A stretch of 64,000 bases of DNA from Variovorax paradoxus. Lineage in GTDB: Bacteria > Pseudomonadota > Gammaproteobacteria > Burkholderiales > Burkholderiaceae_C. Made by a program: the position numbers and the translations under genes. The notes under the pieces are model-generated. The model saw only the letters and a list, made by a program, of their open reading frames with translations. It did not search any database and had not been told where the DNA came from. Shown here piece after piece: positions 24,272-31,826 of this stretch; the first letter of the stretch is position 1, and every line of letters starts with the position of its first letter. The stretch is taken from NCBI RefSeq assembly GCF_018614875.1, contig NZ_JAGGNW010000002.1, positions 1 to 64,000 on the forward strand, given 5' to 3'.

Positions 24272-25483
24272 ATGCAACGTCGAGAACTGCTCAGGCTCAT
24301 GGCCGCCGCCCCGTTCGCGGGCGCCGCCGGCCAGTTGATGGCCGCGCCCGCGGCCGAAGGCGTCAAGCTGCTGGTCGTGTTCCTGCGCGGCGCCTACGAC
24401 TGCACCAGCCTGCTGGTGCCGACCGCCAGCGATTTCTACTACGCCTCGCGCCCCAACATCGCCATCGCGCGCCCCGGCACGTCCAACGGCGCGCTGCCGC
24501 TCGACGCCGACTGGGGCCTGCACCCGGCGCTCGCGCAAAGCGTGATGCCGCTGTTCCAGCAGAAGCAGGCCTCCTTCATCGCCTTCGCCGGCACCGACGA
24601 CCTCACGCGCAGCCACTTCGAAACGCAGGACTCCATCGAGCTCGGCCAGTCGCTCGACAAGCGCCGCGACTACCGCTCGGGCTTTCTCAACCGGCTGGCC
24701 GGCGTGCTCGGCGCCGGGCCTGTTGCCGACGTGTCGCCCATCGCCTTCACCGACCAGCTGCCCATTTCGATGCGCGGCAATGCCAAAGCCGCGAACATGG
24801 CGCTCGCGGGCAACGCGCGCTCGGGCATCGACGCGCGGCAGAGTGAGGTCATCGCGGCCATGTACCGCAACACCCCGCTGGCCAAGCCGGTGGCCGAGGG
24901 CTTCCAGGTGCGCGACGAGGTGATGCGCGCGGTGCAGGCCGAGATGGACGCCGCCAGCCGCAACGCCATGAGCGCCAAGGGCTTCGAACTGGTGGCGCGC
25001 CGCATGGCCCTGCTGATGCGCGACCGCTTCGACCTGGGCTTTGTCGATGTCGGCGGCTGGGACACGCACGTGGGGCAGGGCGCAGCCACCGGCTACCTTG
25101 CCAACCGCTTCGAGGAACTGGGCCGCGGCGTGGCAGGCTTTGCCCAGGAGATGGGCGACGACGCATGGCGCCAGACCGTGGTGGTCGTCATCAGCGAATT
25201 CGGCCGCACCTTCCGCGAGAACGGCAACCGCGGCACCGACCATGGCCATGGCACCGTGTACTGGGTCCTCGGCGGCGGCCTCTCGGCGCAGGCCGGCGGG
25301 CGTGTCGTGGGCGAGCAGCAGGCGCTGACGCAGGCCACGCTGTTCCAGAACAGAGACTACCCGGTGCTCAACGAGTACCGGGCGGTGTTCGGCGGGTTGT
25401 TCAGGCGGATGTACGGGTTGTCGCCGGCGCAGTTGGGGCGGGTCTTCGACGGGGTGGCGCCGAAGGACTTGCAGCTGGTTTGA
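24272..25483 (+). CDS. DUF1501 family protein with Tat signal
   Basis: This 403-residue protein carries a twin-arginine signal (MQRRELLRLMAAAPFAGAAG). The body has KLLVVFLRGAYDCTSLLVP, SHFETQDSIELG, FVDVGGWDTHVGQG, VVISEFGRTFRENGNRGTDHGHG and a VVGEQQ segment. These match DUF1501, a member of the alkaline phosphatase/sulfatase fold with predicted metal-binding Asp and His residues. It is 72 bp downstream of the DUF1800 gene, the usual pairing. Folded export through Tat suggests a metal-containing periplasmic or extracellular enzyme whose substrate is unknown. Confidence 0.88.
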   Translation: MQRRELLRLMAAAPFAGAAGQLMAAPAAEGVKLLVVFLRGAYDCTSLLVPTASDFYYASRPNIAIARPGTSNGALPLDADWGLHPALAQSVMPLFQQKQASFIAFAGTDDLTRSHFETQDSIELGQSLDKRRDYRSGFLNRLAGVLGAGPVADVSPIAFTDQLPISMRGNAKAANMALAGNARSGIDARQSEVIAAMYRNTPLAKPVAEGFQVRDEVMRAVQAEMDAASRNAMSAKGFELVARRMALLMRDRFDLGFVDVGGWDTHVGQGAATGYLANRFEELGRGVAGFAQEMGDDAWRQTVVVVISEFGRTFRENGNRGTDHGHGTVYWVLGGGLSAQAGGRVVGEQQALTQATLFQNRDYPVLNEYRAVFGGLFRRMYGLSPAQLGRVFDGVAPKDLQLV

Positions 25484-25547
25484 TGCGCAGCTTGTGCCCC
25501 TTGCGTACGGCGCGCAGAATCACGCCCCCACTTTGGAGGAGTTGACC

Positions 25548-25991
25548 ATGACGATTCCGTACTTTGTCCTGACGCCCGACCGGCGTGAAGCTCCTCTGAA
25601 CGTGCTCGGCACGCAGGTGACGGTGCTGGCCTCGAACGCAGCGACGCAGAGCTATGGCATCACCTTCCAACGCGGCGACGAAGGAACGGGGCCGCCGCCG
25701 CACAGCCACGACTGGGACGAATCCTTCTACGTTCTTGGGGGCGAGATCGAGTTTCTCTGCGGCGGCCACGCCCACATGTGCCAGCCTGGCACGCTCGTCC
25801 ACGTCCCGCGTGGAACGGTGCACGGCTTCAACTACGGCAAGGGTGGCGGCCAGATGCTCGAGATCACCGGGGAGAACGCCTTGGCCGCCCAGATGTTCAC
25901 CGCCGTCGACCGCGAGATTCCGCTGGGGCCGCCTGATATTCCAAAACTGTTGGCAGTGCTCGAGCGGAATGGGGTTGCCGTCGCGGCCTGA
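25548..25991 (+). CDS. Cupin-domain protein
   Basis: This is a 147-residue single-domain cupin. Cupin motif 1 appears as PPPHSHDWDESFYVLGGEIE, with His-His-Glu type ligands, and motif 2 as PGTLVHVPRGTVHGF. The metal-binding residues look intact. Such small cupins can be dioxygenases, isomerases or sensory proteins, and nothing here decides which. A strong TGGAGGAG sits before the ATG. The next gene is a TetR regulator 79 bp away, so co-regulation is possible but not shown. Confidence 0.85.
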   Translation: MTIPYFVLTPDRREAPLNVLGTQVTVLASNAATQSYGITFQRGDEGTGPPPHSHDWDESFYVLGGEIEFLCGGHAHMCQPGTLVHVPRGTVHGFNYGKGGGQMLEITGENALAAQMFTAVDREIPLGPPDIPKLLAVLERNGVAVAA

Positions 25992-26058
25992 TCGGGGAGG
26001 TGCCAGGTTGCCCTGGACGCGGACCGGGGCGTCCGAACGCCCGATGCGCAAATTATGT

Positions 26059-26077
26059 ATGATGTGCATCATGCGAA
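26059..26077. promoter_or_regulatory. Candidate TetR operator 1 (overlaps tetR start)
   Basis: ATGATG-TG-CATCAT is a 6+6 inverted repeat at 26059-26072, extended on the right by GCGAA. It overlaps the start codon of the TetR gene and shares ATGATG-NN-CATCATGCGAA with the palindrome at 26707-26722. This fits autorepression by the TetR protein. Confidence 0.5.
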
Positions 26078-26664
26078 ACGAGAAGCCCAACACCCGAGCT
26101 GCCGCCAAGGACGCCACGCACGACCGCATCGTGTCCGTGGCCGCCCGCGCGATCCGTCGCAGCGGCTATGACGGGACCGGCGTCGCGGACATCATGAAGG
26201 AGGCGGGCCTGACGCACGGCGCCTTCTATGCCCACTTCGCGTCGCGCGAGGCCATGTTGGCCGAAGCGGCGGGGAGGGCGTGCGCGGAGTCCGCTGCCGC
26301 CGTAGCCGATGCCGTGGCCGGCGTGCCCCCCGGCATGGCGCTCGCATCCATGCTGAGCGCCTATCTCTCCAGGGAACATCTCGATCATGCCGACATAGGC
26401 TGTCCGCTGGCCGCACTGGGTTCCGAAACCTCGCGCCAGGCTCCCGAAGTGCGCCGCGTGGCGACCCGGCATATCAAGGAAATGATCGACCTCGTCGCCC
26501 GCCAGCTGCCGGACTGGGGACAGCCCGGCGCCCACGAACGGGCGCTCGTGACCATCTCCACCATGGTGGGCGCCTTGCTGCTGGCGCGCGCAGTCGACGA
26601 GCCTGCGCTGTCTGACAGCCTGCGCGAGGCCGCGCTCAAGCACCTGAGCTCAGGCCTCGGCTGA
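26071..26664 (+). CDS. TetR/AcrR-family transcriptional regulator
   Basis: This is a 197-residue regulator. The helix-turn-helix (about residues 18-60) reads IVSVAARAIRRSGYDGTGVADIMKEAGLTHGAFYAHF in overlapping parts, with the classic GLTHGAFYAHFASREAML ending. The ligand domain contains DIGCPLAALGSE, typical of the YxaF/QacR-like TetR_C group that often senses quinones or electrophiles and controls SDR or NADPH-dehydrogenase genes. It precedes an SDR gene 177 bp away, and both have matching palindromes upstream, so it probably represses itself and the SDR. Confidence 0.87.
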   Translation: MRNEKPNTRAAAKDATHDRIVSVAARAIRRSGYDGTGVADIMKEAGLTHGAFYAHFASREAMLAEAAGRACAESAAAVADAVAGVPPGMALASMLSAYLSREHLDHADIGCPLAALGSETSRQAPEVRRVATRHIKEMIDLVARQLPDWGQPGAHERALVTISTMVGALLLARAVDEPALSDSLREAALKHLSSGLG

Positions 26665-26706
26665 ATCCGTCGATGGATGGATGCCGCCCCTTTTGTCGCC
26701 TTCAAA

Positions 26707-26722
26707 CATGATGATCATCATG
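26707..26722. promoter_or_regulatory. Candidate TetR operator 2 (perfect palindrome)
   Basis: CATGATGATCATCATG is a perfect 16-bp palindrome in the gap between tetR and the SDR gene, followed by CGAA as at operator 1. Two copies of the same ATGATG-NN-CATCATGCGAA pattern flanking one TetR gene strongly suggest its binding sites. Confidence 0.55.
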
Positions 26723-26803
26723 CGAATGAGTTGTTCTTTTGTTGACGCAGGAACCCTTTCGCGTCCGGCCGCGAAGGGCAAGGTCGTCATCGAGGTCAAG
26801 TGA
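26720..26803 (+). pseudogene. Short 27-residue frame, possible remnant of a zinc-type alcohol dehydrogenase
   Basis: The frame starts at the ATG inside operator 2 and ends with AAKGKVVIEVK. That ending is like the C-terminus of zinc-binding dehydrogenase/quinone oxidoreductase proteins (commonly GKVVLEV). The rest of such a protein is absent. It might be the tail of a gene deleted between tetR and the SDR, or a chance frame; the resemblance is short, so this is tentative. Confidence 0.2.
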
Positions 26804-26841
26804 ATCCGATTTCCAGCCACCAACTTTTTTTGGAGTTCCCC

Positions 26842-27546
26842 ATGCAGATCGAAAACGCAGTCGCCCTTGTCACGGGCGCGAATCGTGGCATTGGCCTGGC
26901 CTTTGCGCGCGAGTTGCTCGCCCGCGGCGCCCGCAAGGTCTACGCTGGTGCCCGCGACCCTGTGGCCATCACGCAAGCCGGTGTCGAGCCCCTGCGGCTC
27001 GACGTCAACAAGCCGGACGACGTCGCAGCCGCCGCGGAGCTGGCGTCGGATGTGACGCTCGTGATCAACAACGCCGGCATTGGCCAACCGGGCGGCTTTC
27101 TCGCAGCCGACAGCGAAGACGTCGCACGACGCATCTTCGAGACCAACTTCTTCGCCGTGCTGCGCATGAGCAAGGCCTTTGCGCCGATCCTCAAGGCCAA
27201 CGGCGGCGGCGCGCTGCTCAACGTGCTGTCGGTCGCTTCATGGGTGAATGGCGGCGAACTGGCAGCCTACTCGGCCAGCAAGTCCGCGGCCTGGTCGCTC
27301 ACCAACGCGCTGCGCAACGAACTGGCGCTGCAGAAGACACAGGTGCTGGGGTTGCACATGGCTTATGTCGATACCGACCTGACACGCGGACTCGAAGTGC
27401 CGAAGTCCAGCCCCGAGGAGATCGTCAGGCGCGCGCTCGACGGGCTCGAATCGGGCCTAGACGAGGTGCTGGCCGACGAACTCACCCAGCAGGTCAAGCA
27501 GGGGATGACGGCAGCCAGGCCCAGCTACCTGCCGCAGGCCTCCTGA
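26842..27546 (+). CDS. Short-chain dehydrogenase/reductase
   Basis: This is a 234-residue SDR. The cofactor loop is TGANRGIGLAFAREL at the N-terminus, with NNAG in LVINNAGIG, Ser in NVLSVASW and YSASK as the catalytic pair. It has the compact C-terminus of the SDR group that acts on carbonyls with NADPH. The start at 26842 is supported by TGGAG eight bases upstream. It is the probable target of the TetR regulator, since operator 2 lies in its upstream region. The substrate is unknown; an electrophile-detoxifying role is an inference from the regulator type. Confidence 0.86.
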   Translation: MQIENAVALVTGANRGIGLAFARELLARGARKVYAGARDPVAITQAGVEPLRLDVNKPDDVAAAAELASDVTLVINNAGIGQPGGFLAADSEDVARRIFETNFFAVLRMSKAFAPILKANGGGALLNVLSVASWVNGGELAAYSASKSAAWSLTNALRNELALQKTQVLGLHMAYVDTDLTRGLEVPKSSPEEIVRRALDGLESGLDEVLADELTQQVKQGMTAARPSYLPQAS

Positions 27547-27643
27547 GGTGTTCCAGTTCCATGCCGACTTCCTGAGCAAGGCGCTTGCGTTCCTTGCGCG
27601 CTGACCGGCGGCGGAGTGCCTGCCGTGCACAATCTGCCCCAGC

Positions 27644-28666
27644 ATGCGAATCCACGAACTGAAACGCCGGCTGCGCGAAGCCGGAGCCGGCCCCAGCCAC
27701 GAGCAACGCATCTTGCGGCTGTGGTCCCATGCGCTGCCCCGGGACAGCGGCAGGCGTAAACCGTCGAGCTTCTTTCCGTCGTCGCTGATGGCTGTCCTGC
27801 CGTCCATCGAAGCCGAGCTTGCGGGGCTGGCGCGCATCCACGCGGTGCATCCCGGCGCCGATGGTTCCGAGCGGCTGCTCGTCGCACTCGCTGACGGCCA
27901 GACCGTGGAGAGCGTGTTGCTGCCTCGGGACGGCCTGTGCGTCTCCTCGCAGGTGGGGTGCGCCGTGGGGTGCCGGTTCTGCATGACGGGCCGCGACGGA
28001 TTGCTGCGCCAGGTGGGAAGCGCCGAGATCATTGCCCAGGTCGCCCTTGCGCGCAGGCGCCGGCCGGTGCGCAAGGTGGTGTTCATGGGCATGGGCGAAC
28101 CGGCCCACAACCTGGACAACGTGATGGAGGCCATCGACCTGCTCGGCACGGTGGGCAACGTCGGCCACAAGAACCTGGTGTTCTCCACCGTGGGCGATCC
28201 ACGCGCGTTCGAGAGGCTGCACCAGGAACGCGTGAAGCCTGCGCTGGCCCTTTCGTTGCACACAACCAAGGCCGATCTGCGCAGACAACTCCTGCCGCGC
28301 GCGCCGAACATGACACCCGAGGAACTGGTCGCCGCCGGCGACCGCTATGCACGGGCCACGGGCTACCCGATCCAGTACCAGTGGACGCTGCTGGAAGGCG
28401 TCAACGACGGGCCGGATGAGATCGAAGGCCTCGTCCAACTGCTCTCCGGCAAGTACGGCGTGCTCAACATGATCCCCTTCAACGCGGTGGACGGCGTGGC
28501 GTTCGCCCGACCGTCGTGGGAGCGCTGCGAACAGATGGCCCGCACGCTGCACGAGCGGGGCATTCTGACGAAGCTGCGCAACTCGGCCGGCCAGGATGTC
28601 GACGGCGGATGCGGCCAGTTGAGGGCGCGCGCCGCCGAGGTGCAGGTGCTGTTCCGAAAAACCTGA
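27644..28666 (+). CDS. RlmN/Cfr-family radical SAM methyltransferase paralogue
   Basis: This 340-residue protein of the RlmN/Cfr family methylates an adenine C2 or C8 of RNA. The radical-SAM cluster cysteines are Cys106, Cys110 and Cys113 in QVGCAVGCRFC. The two further cysteines of the ping-pong mechanism match Cys99 (GLCVSSQVG) and Cys323 (DGGCGQL). SAM and fold motifs are VVFMGMGEPAHN and ALSLHTTK. It is shorter than E. coli RlmN (384) and lacks part of the N-terminal domain. The main housekeeping rlmN normally sits in another neighbourhood (near ispG or ndk), so this is probably a second copy. Whether it targets A2503 is not known. Confidence 0.85.
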   Translation: MRIHELKRRLREAGAGPSHEQRILRLWSHALPRDSGRRKPSSFFPSSLMAVLPSIEAELAGLARIHAVHPGADGSERLLVALADGQTVESVLLPRDGLCVSSQVGCAVGCRFCMTGRDGLLRQVGSAEIIAQVALARRRRPVRKVVFMGMGEPAHNLDNVMEAIDLLGTVGNVGHKNLVFSTVGDPRAFERLHQERVKPALALSLHTTKADLRRQLLPRAPNMTPEELVAAGDRYARATGYPIQYQWTLLEGVNDGPDEIEGLVQLLSGKYGVLNMIPFNAVDGVAFARPSWERCEQMARTLHERGILTKLRNSAGQDVDGGCGQLRARAAEVQVLFRKT

Positions 28667-28715
28667 GGCCGGCCTCAGGCCGGCGAAGGGCGGCAACACC
28701 GCCGAGAATCCCCGC

Positions 28716-29465
28716 ATGCCCCACGCCGTCTCCCTTCTTCGCGCCGCGCGCCTGGCACGAAGCGTCAAACCCTTTCTTGCCCGTGGTGGTTTCAAGCGCG
28801 AGCGCTGCGCGGGCTGCCGGCTGGTGCCCAGCCATTGCATGTGCGCCGTGCGCCCGTCGGTGGCAACACGCGCGGGGGTGTGCCTGCTGATGGCCGACAT
28901 CGAACCGCTCAAGCCGAGCAACACGGGTTGGCTGATTGCCGACGTGGTGGCCGATACCTTCGCCTTCGGCTGGAAGCGCACCGACACCGACCCCGCGCTG
29001 CTGGCCTTGCTGAACGACCCGCAGTGGCAACCGTATGTGGTGTTTCCGGGGCAGTATGCGGCGCCCGAGCGGGTGGTGCTCAGCGTGGCGTCGCCCGACC
29101 CCGCCCGCAATGGCACTGAAGAAAAACGCCCGCTCTTCATCCTGTTCGACGGGACCTGGGCCGAGGCGCGCAAGATGTTCAGCAGGAGCCCTTACCTCGA
29201 CCTGCTGCCCGTGCTGAGCCTGCAGCCGGAGCAGATCACGCAATACAAGCTGCGCCGCTCCGGCCGCGACGACCATTTCTGCACCAGCGAGGTGGCCGCC
29301 CTGTGCATGAACCTGGCAGGCGAACACGTTGCCGAACAAACGCTGGAGGCCTATCTCGCGGTATTCACGCACCACTACCTGCGTGCGAAGAACCAGCAGC
29401 CCATTGCGTGGGATGGCGCCGCGCATCGGCGGCTGCGCGAACTGTCGGTTCCGCGCCCGTCATGA
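28716..29465 (+). CDS. DTW-domain protein, tRNA-uridine aminocarboxypropyltransferase-like (TapT)
   Basis: This is a 249-residue DTW-domain protein. The family, including TapT (YfiP), uses SAM to add an aminocarboxypropyl group to uridine 47 of tRNA. Visible are the N-terminal cysteines CAGCRLVPSHCMC, the LLMADIEPLKPSNTGWLIADVV segment in two parts, the diagnostic FDGTWAEARKM and LRRSGRDDHFCTSEVAA. The protein is a normal length. It converges with the LysR gene and overlaps its stop by 6 bp. It follows the RlmN paralogue by 49 bp, so the two RNA-modification genes may be co-transcribed. Confidence 0.85.
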   Translation: MPHAVSLLRAARLARSVKPFLARGGFKRERCAGCRLVPSHCMCAVRPSVATRAGVCLLMADIEPLKPSNTGWLIADVVADTFAFGWKRTDTDPALLALLNDPQWQPYVVFPGQYAAPERVVLSVASPDPARNGTEEKRPLFILFDGTWAEARKMFSRSPYLDLLPVLSLQPEQITQYKLRRSGRDDHFCTSEVAALCMNLAGEHVAEQTLEAYLAVFTHHYLRAKNQQPIAWDGAAHRRLRELSVPRPS

Positions 29466-30386
29466 ATCGCGCCGGCCGCCGACAGGCGCATGCAGCGCCA
29501 TCAGCCCGGCGACCCAATCGATGAACACGCGCAGCTTGGCGCTGACATGCCGGTTCGGCGGAAACGCCACGTACATCGGCATCGGCTCCAGGCGCCAGCC
29601 CTGGAACAGGGGAACCAGCTCGCCGCTCGCCAGGTGCGCCTTGGCCATGTAGTCCGGCAGCCAGAGGATGCCCAGTCCGGCCAGCCCGGCCGCGAGGTAG
29701 GCATTGCCATCGTCGACCGAGAGCACGTAGCGGCCTTGCACTTCGATGCTCTCGCCGTTGCGGTGCATGGCATACGGAAAGGTCTTGCCGCTGCGTGACC
29801 ACAGGAAGCCCACGATGCGGTGATGCATGTTTTCCAGCTCCTGCGGGTGCGAGGGCGTGCCGGCGAGTTGCAGGTAGCTCGGCGCTGCGTACACGCCGAG
29901 CTGCAGATCGCCCACGCGGCGCGCCATCAGCGACTGGTCGGTGAGTTCGCCGCCGCGCACGACGCAGTCCACGTTCTCACCGAGCAGGTCCACCATGCGA
30001 TCGCTCACGCCCATGTCGAGCTGGATGTCGGGGTAGCGCGCGTGGAAGGCCGGCAATGCCGGCACCAGGATCATGCGAGCCAGCGGGCTGGGCACATCCA
30101 CCCGCAGCCGGCCCCTGGGCGACGCCGACGCGCTGGAGAGGCTGGTCTCGGCATCGTCCATGTCGGCCAGCAGGCGCACCACGCGCTCGTAGTAGGCCGC
30201 GCCGTCGGCCGTGACGTTGACCTTGCGCGTTGTGCGATTGAGCAGCTTGACGCGCAGCCGCGCCTCCAGCTGCTGCACCAGCTGCGTCACGCTGGTCTTG
30301 CTCATGTGAAGCGTCTCGGCCGCCTTGGTGAAGCTGCGCGATTCCACCACGCGAGCGAACGCGTGCATCGCATCGAAACGGTCCAT
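29460..30386 (-). CDS. LysR-family transcriptional regulator
   Basis: This 308-residue LysR protein of the CrgA/AaeR-like group has an N-terminal winged helix with MHAFARVVESRSFTKAAE and TLHMSKTSVTQLVQQLE, a linker, and a periplasmic-binding-like effector domain. It ends with the short tail typical of the group (FIDWVAGLMALH). GGAG lies upstream of the ATG. It diverges from the Rid-family gene at 30513, its probable target. A candidate site is listed at 30412-30430. Confidence 0.88.
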   Translation of the reverse strand: MDRFDAMHAFARVVESRSFTKAAETLHMSKTSVTQLVQQLEARLRVKLLNRTTRKVNVTADGAAYYERVVRLLADMDDAETSLSSASASPRGRLRVDVPSPLARMILVPALPAFHARYPDIQLDMGVSDRMVDLLGENVDCVVRGGELTDQSLMARRVGDLQLGVYAAPSYLQLAGTPSHPQELENMHHRIVGFLWSRSGKTFPYAMHRNGESIEVQGRYVLSVDDGNAYLAAGLAGLGILWLPDYMAKAHLASGELVPLFQGWRLEPMPMYVAFPPNRHVSAKLRVFIDWVAGLMALHAPVGGRRDS

Positions 30387-30411
30387 TGCCTGCTCCTGCT
30401 GATTCGAGGAT

Positions 30412-30430
30412 TGTTTGGGTTCTGCAAACA
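30412..30430. promoter_or_regulatory. Candidate LysR-type binding site
   Basis: TGTTT and AAACA form an inverted repeat with a 9-bp spacer in the 126-bp divergent region between the LysR and Rid genes. It contains a T-N11-A type core. The location fits autoregulation and control of the Rid gene. Confidence 0.35.
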
Positions 30431-30512
30431 GTGATTGTTGGCTTTGCCGGTTGATCCCGGAGGCACGGCTCCCTAAAGTCCCTTCATCGTTATTCGAGAA
30501 GGCAATCCATCC

Positions 30513-30911
30513 ATGACCCCACGCGACGTCGTTTTTCCGCCCGGGCGCCAAGCGCTTTACGAGAAAAATCGCTATTCACCGGCGATCCGGTCCAACGGCT
30601 TCCTGTTCGTTTCGGGACAGGTCGGCAGCCGCCCCGACGGCTCGCCCGAGCCCGACCTGGAAGCGCAGGTGCGGCTCGCGTTCGACAACCTGAACGCGAT
30701 CCTGGCGGCCGCGGGTTGCACGTTCGACGACGTGGTCGACGTCACGGTCTTCATCGTCGACCCGGAATCGAACTTCGAGAAGATCTGGAAACTGGTGCCG
30801 GAGTATTGGGGCGACGCGCCCCATCCGACGCTGACCGGCATCGGCGTGACCTGGCTCTATGGCTTTCAGTTCGAGATCAAGGTGATTGCGAAGCTTCCAG
30901 CAGAAGTTTGA
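30513..30911 (+). CDS. RidA/YjgF/UK114-family protein lacking the usual arginine
   Basis: This 132-residue Rid-domain protein has the usual core: GFLFVSGQVGSRPDG, LEAQVRLAFDNLNAILAAAGC, DVVDVTVFIVD and the C-terminal IKVIAKLP. RidA enzymes hydrolyse reactive imines and need an Arg in the PxRxxV segment near residue 105. Here that segment reads PHPTLTGIGVTWL, so the Arg is missing and imine deaminase activity is doubtful. It may belong to another Rid subfamily with a different reaction. It is divergently arranged with the LysR regulator. Confidence 0.85.
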   Translation: MTPRDVVFPPGRQALYEKNRYSPAIRSNGFLFVSGQVGSRPDGSPEPDLEAQVRLAFDNLNAILAAAGCTFDDVVDVTVFIVDPESNFEKIWKLVPEYWGDAPHPTLTGIGVTWLYGFQFEIKVIAKLPAEV

Positions 30912-30920
30912 TACCTGGCT

Positions 30921-31826
30921 TCATGCAGGCTTCGTGGCAACTTCGTAGGCCGTCGTCACGGCGGAGTCATCTTGCGCGCCGAGTCCCCGCGCCGCGGTGC
31001 CGAGGAAGGCAAGGTACGCGGCATGTGCGAGCAGCGCGGGAAATCGCGACTCGCGCGTGGCGTCGAGCACCAGGGACATGTCCTTGACGAAGATGTCGAC
31101 CGCCGACGTGATGTTGTTGTCGAACTGGCCCGCGATCATCCGCGGCCCTCGATCCGAGAGCATCCAGGACCCTGCCGCTCCGCTGCAGAGAATCTCCAGC
31201 GTGAGATCCAGCGGCAGACCCTGGCGCTTTGCGAGCGCGAGCGCTTCGCCCGCGGCAGCCAGGTGCACGCCACAAAGCAGCTGGTTGAGAACCTTCATCT
31301 GCGCACCGCAGCCAGCCACGCCGAGGTAGTGCACCCGGGCGCCAAAGGTTTCGAGCACAGGACGCGCAAGCTCGAAGGCCTTGCGCGTGCCCGAACCCAT
31401 GATGGTCAGCGTCCCGCGTTCGGCGCCGACCGCGCCTCCCGTGACCGGCGCATCGACCAGCGAGATCGAGTGCTGCGCCAACCGCCCTTCGAGGGCCCGA
31501 ACGTACGCCGGGTCCATGGTGCTGCAAGTGATGAATACGGCGCCAGCCGGCAGCTTTCCGACCAAGCCGTCATCGCCGAAGAGCACGGTTTCCGTCTGCT
31601 GCGAATTGACGACGAAACACACCACCACGCTGACCTGGCCGGCCATCTCGGCAAGCGAGCTTGCCGGCGTGCCACCTTGCGCTTGCAGCCAAGCGAGCGC
31701 TTCAGGGCGCAGGTCGCAGCCCACGACGTCGAAGCCCTTTGCCAGCAGGTTGCCGACGGCGCCGCGGCCCATCGCGCCAAGCCCGATGAACCCCACTTTC
31801 GAATGGTTGTCGGCGCTCAGGCTCAC
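30921..31826 (-). CDS. NAD(P)-dependent beta-hydroxyacid dehydrogenase (HIBADH/LtnD-like)
   Basis: This is a 301-residue 3-hydroxyisobutyrate-dehydrogenase-family protein. The cofactor motif GFIGLGAMGRGAVGNLL begins near residue 12. The substrate motif DAPVTGGAVGAERGTL is intact, and the catalytic Lys lies in AQMKVLNQLL. Members oxidise beta-hydroxy acids such as 3-hydroxyisobutyrate, tartronate or L-threonate. Its start overlaps the stop of the transketolase C-terminal subunit by 4 bp, making it the last gene of the sugar-acid operon. A role in oxidising the imported substrate or its product is inferred. Confidence 0.86.
   Translation of the reverse strand: MSLSADNHSKVGFIGLGAMGRGAVGNLLAKGFDVVGCDLRPEALAWLQAQGGTPASSLAEMAGQVSVVVCFVVNSQQTETVLFGDDGLVGKLPAGAVFITCSTMDPAYVRALEGRLAQHSISLVDAPVTGGAVGAERGTLTIMGSGTRKAFELARPVLETFGARVHYLGVAGCGAQMKVLNQLLCGVHLAAAGEALALAKRQGLPLDLTLEILCSGAAGSWMLSDRGPRMIAGQFDNNITSAVDIFVKDMSLVLDATRESRFPALLAHAAYLAFLGTAARGLGAQDDSAVTTAYEVATKPA

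Noticed and set aside
28663..28678. Perfect palindrome CTGAGGCCGGCCTCAG at the end of the RlmN-like gene
   Set aside because: It overlaps the stop codon and is not followed by a T-tract. It could be chance in G/C-rich DNA, so it was not listed as a terminator.
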